Below, piece by piece: positions 20,349-31,986 of a DNA stretch of 64,000 nt. The stretch's first letter is position 1, and each line of letters starts with the position of its first letter. Location of the stretch: positions 21,945,198-22,009,197 of the forward strand of contig NC_056003.1 in NCBI RefSeq assembly GCF_018446385.1, in the 5' to 3' direction. A program made the translations under genes and the position numbers. Under the pieces are notes generated by a model, which saw only the letters and a program-made list of their open reading frames with translations, was not told where the DNA came from and did no database searches. The stretch is from Zingiber officinale. Lineage: Eukaryota > Streptophyta > Magnoliopsida > Zingiberales > Zingiberaceae.

Positions 20349-20598
20349 TTTGAAAATGTAACTATTTGATACTAAAAGAAAAACAGTCTAGCTTACAGCT
20401 GATGTGCTTCCAAAATCATTCTTTTGATTACAAACACATATGATAGCAGTAGAAAAGATTATCCTATAATGCCCAAGAGATGTAAAGGTCATCTTCCCAA
20501 GTAAATATACAATGCATTTCATGTATTGAAGAACTGGATGAATTAATTGTCTTTTTTTTTAGAGCAAAATTTATATGACATTTTGTTCATCACAAAAT
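20349..20598. other. Unassigned spacer
   Basis: A/T-rich; no gene, repeat boundary or RNA recognised. Confidence 0.5.
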
Positions 20599-21425
20599 TG
20601 ATACGGTGATAAAGATGAACCCCCTGAAAAATGGGTCAAAGTAACAAAGACCGTCTGACGTGGAGGTCAAAGTTAAATGGTCAAAGTTACAAAGTCGGAT
20701 GGATCCGAAGTCTGCTAACCGGGCAAGGTTGAACGAGCAGGCCTCACAACGTCGGTCGGACATGAAGGGTCGGTCGGACCACCCGAACAGCCACCCTTCG
20801 CAACTCACGGATGGAACTTGGAGTTAAGTACTGATTCATCCGACCCACTAACCTAGCGGACTGGACCTAAGATCTGATCAGGCACATGGTCGATCAGACA
20901 CAGTGCACCTCTCTGATAACGTGAAGGGATGAATGAAGAACAAATCAGTAGTTGCATTCTGGAAGGCCAAGCTTGGAAGCTCCCAGTCGACGGGTCGTTG
21001 ATCGGCCTATAACGCAACCTAGATACCCGATCATATCGTATTCTTTTGAAAGTTTATGCCGGCAATGACAAGGAATATTCCGTTGACAAAATATCCTTTA
21101 TAAGCTTTCGGACTGTCAAGTCATAGCGATTTGCGGGCTCATTTAAGGAAATATGTCAGGGGTACTTTATGGTCTGTCTTTTCTTAGGAAAACTTTGGAA
21201 ACGTGTTAATACTTTGAGATGCATGCATAAAACAACAGTGACATTATAAAAGGGATCTTCATCTACAGACGAAAATATATAATGTTTCTTATTTGGATAC
21301 GCCATTTGCTACAGTTTATTACTTTCTTCTCCTAAATCAAATATTAACTTGAACATCGGAGGACCAACGCCAGGAACTACTTTCCTAATCTGACACTAAC
21401 ACTCCTGATTTTATAGGACAGTACA
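20599..21425 (+). repeat. Decayed Tat-type gypsy LTR
   Basis: Starts TGATACGGTGATAAAG. It has the block order of the solo LTR at 27361-28160: paired GGTCAAAG-rich start, CGGTCGGAC words, ATGTCAGGGGTACTT (near 21154), TATAAAAGGGATC (near 21247), and CTTGAACATCGGAGGACCAACGCC (near 21350; shown here only as a marker). No 5-bp target duplication is found, so the right border is approximate. Confidence 0.6.
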
Positions 21426-22424
21426 AAGTCTTTATTGAGTTAACAGCAAAGTTACATTCTAACTCATTATCTTCACTAATTTTAGACCGGATTAAAAACC
21501 TTGGTGACGTTCTTTATAAGATGATGTGTAATGTAATCTTACTCAAGAACCCATGAAGTCTTACCTAGAAATTGCATGGACTTAGTATAGCTACACATGT
21601 TATGTAAGACCATGTATCCAAGCAAAAATAATAATTTTCGCCCATTTGTTGGTCATTAGACGCTTGTGTAAAAGTGTTTAATCAATTCGACTAGATGATT
21701 CAATTGGTAGGCTCAAATACTTTTGACAAAAACATTACTGATTTTATAGTACTCAATGATTCAAAATAATTTTTTTAAAAAGACCAAAAAAAACATCATT
21801 AGTACAACAATGATACCAATTTAGTAAATAAATCCCGGATAGATCCATCACTCTTTATGTAGATATATAAAAATAATTAATGACTGAGACTTCATATTAT
21901 CACGTAGGGCAGGTACAATTAATCAATGACCAAGAGTGATTTATGAATGTTCCCCGGTTTAGTACAATTAATCACGTAGGGCAGTGATTTATGAATGTTC
22001 TAATAAATTTTAAAATTAATTTTTAATGGATGTAAAATATTTTATTGAATGTTTAATTTTCTTCATACAAAGGAATATCATTATATAGGATAAGATATTT
22101 TTTATAATTTATTTATTTATATTTTATCATGAGATCGACAGTATTCATCCGATTGGATGAAAGATATTTGATTTGAAAAAAAATAAAAACTATTTTATGA
22201 CTGTTAATCTAATTTTTTTTAAAAAAATAGTGTACTAATGGTCATTAAATACTTTGTAAAAGTGTTAAAATGTCACTGGTTGGGAGAGAAACATTTCTAA
22301 AAAGTAAAAACTCACTAAAGCAAATAAATTCAAAAGTAAAATGCTATATAAACTGCTCTTTACTCACGTGGGGATGGTGTAACTGTAAAAATCACTCTGA
22401 AAATAAAGGGAGGGGATCGTTTGG
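21426..22424. other. Unassigned A/T-rich spacer with a scrambled local duplication
   Basis: No coding signal. At 21901-22000 three short segments (CACGTAGGGCAG, GTACAATTAATCA, GTGATTTATGAATGTTC) occur twice but in a different order, consistent with template switching during repair. Confidence 0.5.
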
Positions 22425-22710
22425 TTCAATTTTTTTTTAATTAGAAAATGGTCTATAATTTAATTATGATTATATTATGATTATAATCTAACTATAATTA
22501 ATTATGATTTTTTTTAGATTTATCTTCTTATTTAGGTTATAGTTTGGATCGACGATTAGAAGTCGCTTGGAGGTTGTCACGATGGATGGATGATTGATGT
22601 CTCATTCAAATTATAACTTAAATAGAAAGACAAATTTTAAAAAAATTATAACTACTAATTATGATTAAATTATGATCACAATCTATTATAATTATGAACC
22701 ATTTCCGTTC
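22425..22710. mobile_element. MITE-like foldback element
   Basis: The left arm (from about 22425: GGATCGTTTGGTTCA followed by TAATTTAATTATGATTAT) is imperfectly complementary to the right arm (ending about 22708 with ATTATGAACCATTTCC). The short size, A/T-rich body and GTTTGGTTC-type end resemble plant Tourist or hAT MITEs. No clean target duplication was found. Confidence 0.45.
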
Positions 22711-23315
22711 CATAAAAAAATGGACAGGATTCGATCTCGAAAATAAATAAGAAATGAATATTTTGGATGAATATTTTAAGGTTGACCTTGAATATGTGTA
22801 AATTACGTTTTGGATTTATCCACGAATTAGAAAGAAAAGACGTCTATTTCTAAGATCAGTCTCGAATACTTAAATTATCAATAATAATAACAAAATAGAA
22901 GTGCCCCTTGTTTACAGCCAAACTAATATTGCACAGAAGATGGATTCTCATATGCATTGTATCTTCCCGTTTCTGTCCTGTGAATCTTGCTCCATATCTT
23001 TGACAATAGAAACAAGATCCCTTAAGAGATTTGCTACCCATTAATTAGCGCATGCAATTTGCCCACTTGATCATTTTTGGCTCTACTCCTTCCTGAACTG
23101 AACAGTCCGGTCAACTTTGCCATCTTTGGTCGACCATGACCCATGACAATTAGTCAACCAAAACTGCGAAATCTCTTTCCTTGGCACGTTCGAACAGCGA
23201 TAATAATGAAAAGAAAGCAATTTTAAGCCGGAGGAAATCGCTGGTAATCCGTCGAAGCCCAACTGGACAGAGGATGAGCGGAAGAAGTCGCTGAAGCAGA
23301 GGAAGAAGAAACAGA
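22711..23315. other. Spacer downstream of the ERF gene
   Basis: The 3' region of the ERF gene (minus strand). The 61-residue frame at 22856-23041 lacks family features. Several TTGAC/GTCAA W-box cores cluster at 23110-23165, of unknown relevance. Confidence 0.4.
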
Positions 23316-24026
23316 CTAGTTTTGCAGTGAATGAGAAGCTATGGAAGAACCCTCGTCCGCCGCCGCCGCCGCCGCCGTCATCTCCGAGGTATCAGAGACG
23401 GTCTCCGGAGGAAGACTCGGGTAGTCCTCCCCACTGCCCTGCAGCAACCTCGAGTACTCAATGTAATCTGTTAGATCGGCCGCCGCCGCGATCGGGCTAG
23501 AAACAGAGGACGTGTGCCGGCGAAGACGTGCACTCTCAGGGAAGTTGAGCTTGGCTCTGCTTCCCCTGAAGTGGAGGGCAGCCGCGTCGTAGGCCCGCGC
23601 CGCGTCCTCCGCCTTCCCGAAGGTCCCCAGCCACACTCTGGACGCCTTGTGCGGGTCGCGGATCTCCGCCGCCCATTTGCCCCACGGCCGCTGCCGGACG
23701 CCGCGGTACTTCCTCGGGGCGGAAGGAGGGGAAGGCGGTTCCGTGGCTTCTGTTGGAGCCTGAGATCGAGGTGTCCACGAGACTCTCCGTTCGTAATATG
23801 CTCCGCAGTCAGGGCGAGTTCTCAGCAAAGAAGAAGAAGAGGAAGAGACGGCGGCGGACTCCCCGGACACCACATGTGTCAGGGCCGACACGAAGATCGA
23901 CATCTCCCAAGACAAGCGGCGGCGGGAGAGAAAGGGAGGGACGGCATTCCCTGCCCCTCCGACGGCGGGAAAAGCATCGCCGTCGCCGGAGGAGGAGAAT
24001 GAAGAGGGAAAAGGACAAGCAGCCAT
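23316..24026 (-). CDS. AP2/ERF transcription factor (ERF subfamily, group X-like)
   Basis: Nuclear transcription factor expected to bind GCC-box-type promoter elements. From the ATG at 24024-24026 it has 236 residues in one exon. A conserved [14 protein letters not shown] motif lies at about 42-55, typical of ERFs of the ABR1/RAP2.6L group. The AP2 domain spans about 106-163 ([39 protein letters not shown]) with the Ala and Asp in AAEIRD that mark ERF rather than DREB. The tail is Ser/Ala-rich and acidic. A longer frame starts at 24098, but it overlaps the TATA-like box and its extra 24 residues look like untranslated sequence, so the inner ATG is preferred. High G+C. ERF membership is certain; the exact orthologue is not. 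Confidence 0.93.
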   Translation of the reverse strand: MAACPFPSSFSSSGDGDAFPAVGGAGNAVPPFLSRRRLSWEMSIFVSALTHVVSGESAAVSSSSSSLLRTRPDCGAYYERRVSWTPRSQAPTEATEPPSPPSAPRKYRGVRQRPWGKWAAEIRDPHKASRVWLGTFGKAEDAARAYDAAALHFRGSRAKLNFPESARLRRHTSSVSSPIAAAADLTDYIEYSRLLQGSGEDYPSLPPETVSDTSEMTAAAAAADEGSSIASHSLQN

Positions 24027-24077
24027 CGACTGCTTGGGCAGAGCTGCTAATTCTAAAAGAGGGAGGGAAAGCGGCTT

Positions 24078-24087
24078 CGTATTTAAA
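24078..24087 (-). promoter_or_regulatory. TATA-like box of the ERF gene
   Basis: The minus strand reads GTTTAAATAC, 52-61 bases upstream of the chosen ATG, which fits a short 5' UTR. Confidence 0.5.
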
Positions 24088-24417
24088 CAAAACCTCACAG
24101 TTTCGGATTAAATGCAAGTCGGTGATGGGAAAACCATGCCTGGATTTGAAGTCAGTATGGTTAAAAGTCAATAGTTTTTTTTGTTTGTTTTTTATTGAAA
24201 GTCAGTGCATGAACCCGGAGTTGTGTCTTCAAATTTACCGTTGCATTTTGACTTCTCCATTCAATAAAAATAAATTATAAATTATATTATGATACAATTT
24301 TATGCTTCTCGTGTTCTATGCATAGCAAAAGATAATTAGCTCTGGAACAGCCTACGACGGAACCCTATTTTTTTAAAACAAAATTAGTAAAGGCTAATTT
24401 TTATGTTTCTCGAACTT

Positions 24418-25051
24418 TTTCAACCGTTCATCTATTATTTTATTTAACCCTATTTACTTATTATTATTTTTATTTGTATCTCAAACAAAATGATGACATT
24501 TTCTTCTTCCCTAAATAATAACCTCATCGAAAATGTTTTCATCATATTTTTCACCGAATATGAAAGTTAGGGTAACCCTTTTCTCCAAACTTCTTCTCCG
24601 ACCGCATGTGAGCAGGTCCTTTGACGAAATTTATTTAAATTTTTCGTTGATTCAGCTTGCAAGTGAGATTTTTTTTTTGTTATTATTTTATGATAAGAAT
24701 TAGAGAGTCTGATTATGTGATTGTTTCACTTGCTATCTTTGCTGCATGAATAAATATCCAAACGAATGAAGAGATTATCATTAAACTTGTTACTGTAGTA
24801 TTTTAACAAGAATAATTTGCCTTGTTCAACAATTGTGAAAATCATTTTTTTTAAATGTTTATAACATCAATTTTATTATTATTTTATATAAATATAAAGG
24901 ATCTATTTTTTACATCGAATCCTTCAAAATCTAGGATCGACCCTTACTCCATGCTTCACAGTTTGTCTAGTATTATATGCTTCTATTGAAATATACCAAG
25001 TCATTTAAATTAACTATTTATTACTATCCTATTTTCATCACTGTTGATCCA
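24418..25051. repeat. Tandem unit copy 1 of 3 (about 634 bp), uninterrupted
   Basis: Noncoding unit starting TTTTTCAACCGTTCATC and containing GATTCAGCTTGCAAGTGAGAT (24650) and AAAATCTAGGATCGACCC (about 24928). It serves as the pre-insertion reference for copies 2 and 3. Confidence 0.88.
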
Positions 25052-25301
25052 TTTTACGACCGCCCATTTATTATTTTATTTAACCTTATTTACTTGTCTT
25101 TTTTTTATTTTTATCTAGAAGAAGGATGATGACACTTTCTTCTTCATTAAATAATGACCTCACAGCAAGTGCTTTCTGTTGGAGCAATCTAGGTGCCCTA
25201 AGTTTTGATGTTTGGGCAAAGGTTTAAGTTAGGTTTATTGTTGTATTTGATATGCATTGTGAGTGTGCAGGATACAGGTACAACAAGGAAAGTCCAAGGG
25301 T

Positions 25302-25557
25302 GAGTCTTGGCGGTGTAAGTCCAAGCATGTAGTCTTGGCAACGTAAGTCCAAGTGTGATCTTGACAAAGGAGGAAAGTCCAAGGATGAGTCTTGGCGGTG
25401 TAAGTCCAAGCATGTAGTCTTGGCAACGTAAGTCCAAGTGTGATCTTGGCAAAGGAGGAAAGTCCAAGGATCAGTCTTGGCGCTGTAAGTCCAAGCATGT
25501 AGTCTTGGCAACGTAAGTCCAAGTGTGACTTGGCAATGGATGAAGTCCCGGAGGCGC
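25302..25557. repeat. 84-86-bp minisatellite in solo LTR U3
   Basis: Three units beginning (G/C)AGTCTTGGCG at 25302, 25386 and 25472. Each holds CCAAG...CTTGG inverted repeats 8-9 bases apart. The relative at 41734 has about one and a half units, so copy number varies. Confidence 0.88.
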
Positions 25558-25770
25558 GACCTCTTGGCAAAGGAAGACCCGACAACAATGACAAGGCCGA
25601 TGGAAGCTCCAGAAGGCAAGACGTGAAGGATGGGGAGGCATCCGAGGGACGCAAGGCTGATGGAGGAGGCTAGAAGGCTAGGTCTAGGTTGGTCGGGCGA
25701 AAACGAGTGCTGAGTGAATGTACTCGAGGTAAAATCCTAGAATTAGGGGGGTACTGTAGCAGTACTGTAG

Positions 25771-25874
25771 CAGTCGACTGGTGACTGTAGCAGTCGACTG
25801 GTGCACTGTAGAGAGCCGTTGAGAGAACCGTTGGGCTGACACCAGTCGACTGGTGCATGGACCAGTCGACTGGT
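25771..25874. repeat. Palindrome array (core CAGTCGACTG)
   Basis: Copies at 25771, 25791, 25842 and 25862; the last two extend to ACCAGTCGACTGGT. They lie 30-140 bases upstream of the TATA box. Confidence 0.9.
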
Positions 25875-25880
25875 AACGGG

Positions 25881-25927
25881 CAAATCAGCTTACTGATTTG
25901 TTCCAAGCTCTATAAGAAGGAGCTTGG
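25881..25927 (+). promoter_or_regulatory. Hairpin pair with TATA box in the second loop
   Basis: CAAATCAG-CTTA-CTGATTTG (25881-25900) is a perfect 8-bp hairpin, followed by CCAAGCTC (25903-25910), loop TATAAGAAG, and GAGCTTGG (25920-25927). Confidence 0.75.
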
Positions 25928-26838
25928 GATGGCCGGCCAAGGTGATGAAATTAGACTTGGTTAAAGCCTAATTAGTAGTCACCAAAGTGCTCAAATGATC
26001 TTTGTGTGCCAAGAGGTCTTGGTTGGAGTTGTGGTGAGATTTCTCCACCCACAAGGAGGTTGAGCTAGCCGGAGTTTGCCGGGGACTAATCCACCGACGG
26101 ATTAAGGGATCGTCCACCTTACGGACACGCCGTGGAGTAGGAGCAAGTTATCTCCGAACCACGTTACATTGACGTGCATTGGTTTGCATTTCCTTTCTTT
26201 GTCTTTTAGCTTTCATATTCGTATTTAGTTTCGTATTATTCCGCTGTGCAACTAACGAATACGTAGGAAGCCATCGATTTTGGTGAGACGCTATTCACCC
26301 CCCCTCTAGCGAACATCAAGGTCCCAACACTTTCACCATATTTCTTTGTCGAATATGAAAGCTAGGGTAATCTTCTTCTCTGGTCGCATGTGAGTGTGGG
26401 TCCTTTGACGATATTTATTTAAGTTTATCGTTGATTCAACTTGCAAGTGAGATCTTTTTTGTTATTATTTTATGGTAAGAATTAGAGAGTTTGATTATGT
26501 GATTGTTCCATTTGCTGTCTTTGCTGCATGAACAAATATCCAAATGAACAAAGAGATTGTCATTAAACTTGTAAGTGTAGTGTTTTAACAAGAATAGTTT
26601 GTCTTGTTCAACAATTGTGAAAATCATTTTTTACATGTTTATAGCATCGATTTTATTATTTTTTATATAAATATAAAGGATCTATTTTTATACATCGAAT
26701 CCTTCAAAATCTAGGATCAACCCTTACTCCACGCTTCATAGTCCATCAAGTATTATTATATGCTTCTATTGAAATATACCAAGTCGTTTAAATTAACTAT
26801 TTATTAATTACTACCCCATTTTCATCACTGTTGGTCCC

Positions 26839-28275
26839 TTTGGCGACTGTCCATTTATTATTTTATTTAACCATACTTACATGTCTTTTTTTATTTCTAT
26901 CTAGATTCTAGAAGAAGGATGATGACACTTTCTTCTTCACTAAATAATGACCTCATAGAAAATGCTTTCGCCATATTTCTTTATCGAATATGAAAGCTAG
27001 GGTAACCTTTTTCTCCAGACTTTTTCTCCAATCGCATTTGAGTGTGGGTCCTTTGACAAGATTTATTTAGGTTTATCATTGATTCAGCTTGCAAGTGAAA
27101 TCTTTTTTGTTATTATTTTATAGTAAGAATTAGAGAGTCTGATTATGTGATTGTTCCACTTGCTGTCTTTGCTGCATAAACAAATATCCAAATGAACGAA
27201 GAGATTGTCATTAAACTTGTAAGTGTAGTGTTTTAACAAGAATAGTTTGCCTTGTTCAACAATTGTGAAAAAAAAATTACATATTTATAGCATCAATTTT
27301 ATTATTTTTTATATAAATATAAAGAGTCTATTTTTTTAGATCGAATCCTTCAAAATCTAGTGATGTGGCGATGGAGGGAAGTCTATTTGGCACGAGGTCA
27401 ACTGCCAGGGTGGATGTCAAAATCAAGGTGGTCAACGCCTGGATGTCAAAGGGCTAAACAGAGGACAATTACAATGGTCGATCAGGCGGCTAAGCCCCGA
27501 CTGGTAGGAAATTGGTCCAAGCTGACCCCCACTTAGGCTCAGGATGGTACGCAAGACAACCGACACTCGACGCTCGATACGGAGTGGTAGGACGTCGTAC
27601 GAGACCTGGCCAGGGGTGCAGCGGAGTCCTAGTCAAGCGGCTTCCCCTCTCGACTAAGCAACGGGACCTGGCCATGGACGGAACGGAGTCCTGGCCGAAC
27701 GGCTACCCCGCTTGGCCAAGCAATGAGATTACTGTAGTATCTCTCGACATCCTTTTGGGAGATAGTGTCGCTAACACGATGCATGGTCGATAGATAGATC
27801 GTACGACCGAAGCTTCTATTGTCGCGTCAGGGATATGAATGCCCTGTTAAGGTATGATGTCAGGGGTACTTCCCTATAACAAGGTCCTTTCATGGGATAT
27901 ATGAGAGAACGTGTCCATGCCTCGAGAAACATACATGCTACCCATCAGGGCTCTATATAAAGAGGGGTCATTCACCGATGGAGGTACACGTTTCTATTGA
28001 ATTCCACTGTTGCTCTGCTTCTCCACATTTTTTGGTGACTGACTTGAGCATCGGAGGGTCAACGCTGGGGACTCCTTCCCTGGCCCAACACTGACGCCAT
28101 GTCCGGTCAGCAAAGCCGCCACCTCCCAATTTTCCAGTTTCACGATTTCGAACAAGATCATCTAGGATCGACCCTTACTCCACACTTTATAGTCTGTCCA
28201 ATATTATTTGCTTCTATTGAAATATACCAAGTCATTTATATTAACCATTTATTACTATCCCATTTTCATCGCTTT
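26839..28275. repeat. Tandem unit copy 3 of 3, split by a Tat-type solo LTR
   Basis: The marker GATTCAGCTTGCAAGTGAAA is at 27082, 649 bases after copy 2. The unit resumes at 28161 after the LTR and fades out near 28275. Confidence 0.85.
27361..28160 (+). repeat. Solo LTR of a Tat-type gypsy element
   Basis: 800 bp, TGATGTGGCG...AACAAGATCA, with perfect target duplications TCTAG (27356-27360 and 28161-28165). The empty site is preserved in tandem copies 1 and 2 (AAAATCTAGGATCG). It contains CTCTATATAAAGAGG near 27950 (TATA box) and the block TTGAGCATCGGAGGGTCAAC near 28044, common in Tat LTRs. Frames at 27490-27793 are chance. Confidence 0.93.
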
Positions 28276-28648
28276 TTGGTAAGAAAGATATTGAAATTGA
28301 CTTTCCTAAAGTGTTTTTATTGTCAATTACCATTGAAATTATTTTTCAAATTTTATATAACAACTTATGAAAATACATTAGCCTACTTAAAAGGAGTGTT
28401 AGATAAAAATATAAGGTAATATAGTGTAAAACATAATTATTTGTTAGGGTTAAACTACAATGTCAATTTAGTCGAAGTGCTTTGCGAGATTATTGAGTTA
28501 ACTTCGATCGAGAAGTACTTATCGTGGAGGGAGTAACTTGTTCAAGACAAATTCTATCTATTGAAGATGGATGATATGGTTGTTGCAAGAAAAGGCTAGG
28601 TGATAACTCTCACTCCGACCCCTCCAGCATTGCCTCGTACTATTTGAA
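28276..28648. other. Unassigned spacer
   Basis: No gene or repeat recognised. Confidence 0.4.
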
Positions 28649-28846
28649 AAAGAGGTAAATTGCCCTTAGGGCTATGATGCAGTGGTAAGATATTCAGGTT
28701 GTCACCTAGACACTCTCTTAGTCGTCCGCTACAAGCACTTCTCGATGTATCCTGGTGGCCAGTGAAAAATTTTCATGGGATTGGGTCGGTCACCCCAGGG
28801 CTAGCTAGGTTTATTTATTTATTTTTTTTTTTGAAAGAGGTAAATT
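28649..28846 (+). mobile_element. SINE-like retroposon with 13-bp target duplication
   Basis: An insert of about 172 bp (28662-28833) lies between direct repeats AAAGAGGTAAATT (28649-28661 and 28834-28846). It has a tRNA-like A-box region (ATGATGCAGTGGTAAG near 28674) and ends in TTTATTTATTTATTTTTTTTTTT, a T-rich tail as in many plant SINEs. A clear B box is not visible, so the promoter is either degenerate or of another type. Confidence 0.65.
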
Positions 28847-30304
28847 ACTGGAGACTTCGCCTAATACAGTGACCCATTGCATGGGCAGGATGGTAAATGA
28901 ATTGAATGTTCACGAATAAACGTGGTGTTCAGTTTGGTAAGAACTTATCTATGTTCGTTTAATATACATAAGATTAATTAAATTAACAAATTTGAATAAC
29001 TCATTTAGCTAAATGAACAAGCTTGAATACATATGTGTTCAACTCATGAATATGAACCGTGTTTATCAATAAAATTCTTATCAACTTTCAAAATAAATAA
29101 ATAATTTTGTAAGTTCAATAACTGACTAAATAAACTTGAAATATAAAAGTTTTAAAACAATCAAATTGACGACGTGGTTTAATAATATCTAAACGAACCA
29201 AACTAAATTAAGCTCAAACTCATAGAAAAGAAACCAAGTTAAACATGAATAATTCTTTTAACGACGTGGTTTATTTTAGGCTTGGCTTAATTTAACTCAG
29301 TTATCTTTTCAAACAAACTTGGACACCACAAACCTTAGCCCTATGCATGGATGGTCAAGTGACTCGTGATGTATTTCGTATATATTGGAAATTGATCTCA
29401 TGACCTATTACAGTAACATCATATGCAAATGTATCTGTCTATGGGCACAAAGGTGAATGATGTTGAGATTAAGTGTAATGGTTTGTCCACGAAGAGGGAA
29501 TGAAGGATCACAAATTGCATATGAAGCTCCATTGTGTACTCCTTCCCTCTGAGGTCTTCCATCCAAGTAAACTAACTCACAGAGTACAGGTGAGACTAGT
29601 ACATCAAGGGTAGATTTAGAGTGCATATTTTTTTTGTCAATTTATTTTGAAGCGAGTTTGGTCCTATAAAAAGAATTATTAAGTAAAAATCAAAGAAGAA
29701 AATGTTAAAATAAATGATTCATAACAATCATAATTCAATCCCCAAATGTAGCTATAAAAATAAGTAAATACTCGACATAAAACTTATCATTTCTCATAAA
29801 CATAGTAAAAGTCAGCTAGAGAAAGATTCTTAAATTGACTTTTCCTTAGTGAAATATGGATTCATAAAATAACTCTTAACTATGTCTTGAAATAATCCAA
29901 GCTCGTATTCTTATTATTGTATAATTAAATAAGAAAATTATATTACACAAAAATTATCAATAGAAAGTCTTGTAATCCTTGTTGGAATTCAAGATAAATT
30001 AATTGGACCATTAAGTTAATTATTATTAAAATATTTAATAAGAATAAATTAAAATTTGATTTATAGGGGCTCGTCATAGAATTATATATATTTAATTAAA
30101 TTTAAACATAATGATAACATTTTAAAAGTCAAAGCAAAATCAAAATTAATTTTCAAAATACAGAAAAAATTATTTAATTACGAAATACAAATTATTTATT
30201 ATTGTTGTTTTAAAAATATTTAAAACAATAAAATTTGCAAAATTATATCTTAATCTTATGTTGCTTCAAATTAGAAGTTCTGGTAACTTCATTCTTAATA
30301 GCCT
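28847..30304. other. Unassigned A/T-rich spacer
   Basis: Nothing recognised with confidence. A 72-residue minus frame at 29408-29626 reads like protein in its middle (ELVYLDGRPQREGVHNGASY) but matches no family I can name. Confidence 0.4.
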
Positions 30305-31110
30305 TAAGGATGCGTTTGATTCAAGTTATCATATATAATCTTGGTTATGTGATTACCAGATAATTATATAACTAATGTTTTGGGGAATAAAACATAATCA
30401 ATATTATTTGGTTCAATTTAGGTAATGTAAAAAAACTTGTTTGTTTGAAGGTTTTAATGAATACTTTAGTTTAATATTTTACCGTATTACTCTCAGTTAC
30501 AAAATCAACTATACATAATATTATTATTATTATTATTTTATTATTTACTTTTTTTTCTGGTATTTTTTTACTTTTTATGTGTTTTATTTTTTATTTTTAA
30601 TGTTTTTATATTTTTTATATTATTTATATTTATATTTTTTTTATTTTTTTACATTTTTAAAATTTTAATTTTTAAATTTTTAAAAATTTTATAAATTTTT
30701 TATTTTTAAAATTTTTAAAAATTTAAATTTTTTATTTTTTTAAAAAAATTATATTTTAAAAAAGAAAATATTTTTTTTATTATTTATTTTTTAAAATTTT
30801 AAAATTTTTAAAACATTTTATTATTATTTTTACATTTTTTAATATTTTTTTACATTTTGTCTCTTTTTTCCATGTTTTTTCTTATCGGAGGATATTTTTG
30901 GTAAAAAAAATTTATTAACTCCGGAATCAAGAAAAACCTTAGTTTTATGAGATTTTTCGATTCCGAGCTGCATGATCCTTTTGCTGACGTGTCAGGCATG
31001 GAACATTACTCGGGAATCATCGAATACCTAAATCAAACAAGGTTTTTGTTGATAACCTTAAATGGATAACCAAGGTTATCCAAAATAACCCCGAACTAAA
31101 CGTACCCTAA
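30305..31110. mobile_element. PIF/Harbinger-type MITE (800 bp)
   Basis: The element at 30308-31107 begins GGATGCGTTTGATTC and ends with the complement of GGGTACGTTTAGTTC, flanked by TAA on both sides (30305-30307, 31108-31110), the target duplication of the PIF/Harbinger superfamily. Subterminal CTTGGTTAT words also pair across the element. The core (30520-30860) is almost pure A/T. No ORF: non-autonomous. Confidence 0.85.
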
Positions 31111-31986
31111 ATAATTTTACCTGAGCGAAACATTTGACTTCATTTAAAATTTATTGCTTCTAACATAAAAATAAGCCTCGACAAAAGTTTTGAATATCCC
31201 AACTAACACGCCATAAATCATTTTATTCTAACACGCCATAAATCATTTTATTCTATCGATGTGATTCACACGTTTCTGGTTGCTTCTCATAAATTTATTA
31301 TGATAAGATAGGATAAACTTCAATAGATATATATCCTTAAAAAAAAAAATTTAACTTAATTATTTAACGATGGACTATAAATTAATATTATAATTTATAT
31401 CGTAATCTATCTAAGAATAAATTATCTTTTTCTATAATTTTACTCTATAAAAGTATGATCATGTATTCTCAAAGTCAAAGTGAAGGTCAAAGTTGACTTC
31501 ATTGGTGGAGGTAATGCATTAACATCGAACAAAAGCGACGCGTGGAATTTGGATGAAAGCGCAAAGTCAATCGACGACTTTAGCCTAAAAGCCTCTGCGA
31601 GTGGGGCTGACCGATGGTTGCATCGGCCCCTAAAATTACTCGACGTTGACCTGCGTTACATGGTTGACCAGCTCCATCTTGCAGCATATATCTTAGAATG
31701 ATTATAATCAATTAATCATCATGCGCGGGCAAATTTAATCAGTGCTGTCAAAATTATTTTTCAGTCAACCATAAAATTACACTGCTACGTAGAACAAACT
31801 AAGCTCAAACTTTCTCACATTAACTAGTAACTAACTTCTAGTCCCTTTCAACAAAATCATCTCATCTGTCTCACTAGCCTCTTCAACCATCAAGTTGTCC
31901 CTTCTTCATGATCTTCTACATGCTTTACAGGACTCAGACATAGTCAACCTACAAAACCAGCACCCAAAAGATTGTCTGCTCTAGGA
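31111..31986. other. Spacer downstream of the Aux/IAA gene
   Basis: 3' flank and probable 3' UTR of the Aux/IAA gene near 31987. It carries five TTGAC/GTCAA cores in 31468-31668. The 73-residue plus frame at 31480-31701 has no supporting features. A 22-base direct repeat (AACACGCCATAAATCATTTT) occurs at about 31205 and 31231. Confidence 0.4.

Larger units (their letters stand above)
25178..26329 (+). repeat. Solo copia LTR (family TGTTGGAGCAATC)
   Basis: 1152 bp, TGTTGGAGCA...GGTCCCAACA, flanked by perfect target duplications CTTTC (25173-25177 and 26330-26334). It contains an 84-86-bp tandem repeat (starts 25302, 25386, 25472), four CAGTCGACTG palindromes (25771-25874) and a TATA box in an inverted repeat. 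A second solo LTR of the family is at 41734-42782. The 130-residue frames inside follow the repeat and are not genes. Confidence 0.95.
25052..26838. repeat. Tandem unit copy 2 of 3, split by a solo LTR
   Basis: Same unit; removing the LTR and one duplicated pentamer leaves about 630 bp. The marker GATTCAACTTGCAAGTGAGA is at 26433. Confidence 0.88.

Noticed and set aside
23753-24280. 175-residue plus-strand frame over the ERF gene
   Set aside because: Antisense shadow of the G+C-rich ERF coding sequence; no domain.
25198-25654. Three overlapping frames of 89-139 residues rich in LDLRCQDYMLGL text
   Set aside because: By-products of the 84-86-bp tandem repeat inside a solo LTR.
29408-29626. 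72-residue minus frame with protein-like middle part
   Set aside because: No family recognised and no splice context; could be a gene fragment but cannot be supported.
31480-31701. 73-residue plus frame near the Aux/IAA gene
   Set aside because: Short, no homologue recognised, no codon bias; W-box-like words make it look regulatory at most.
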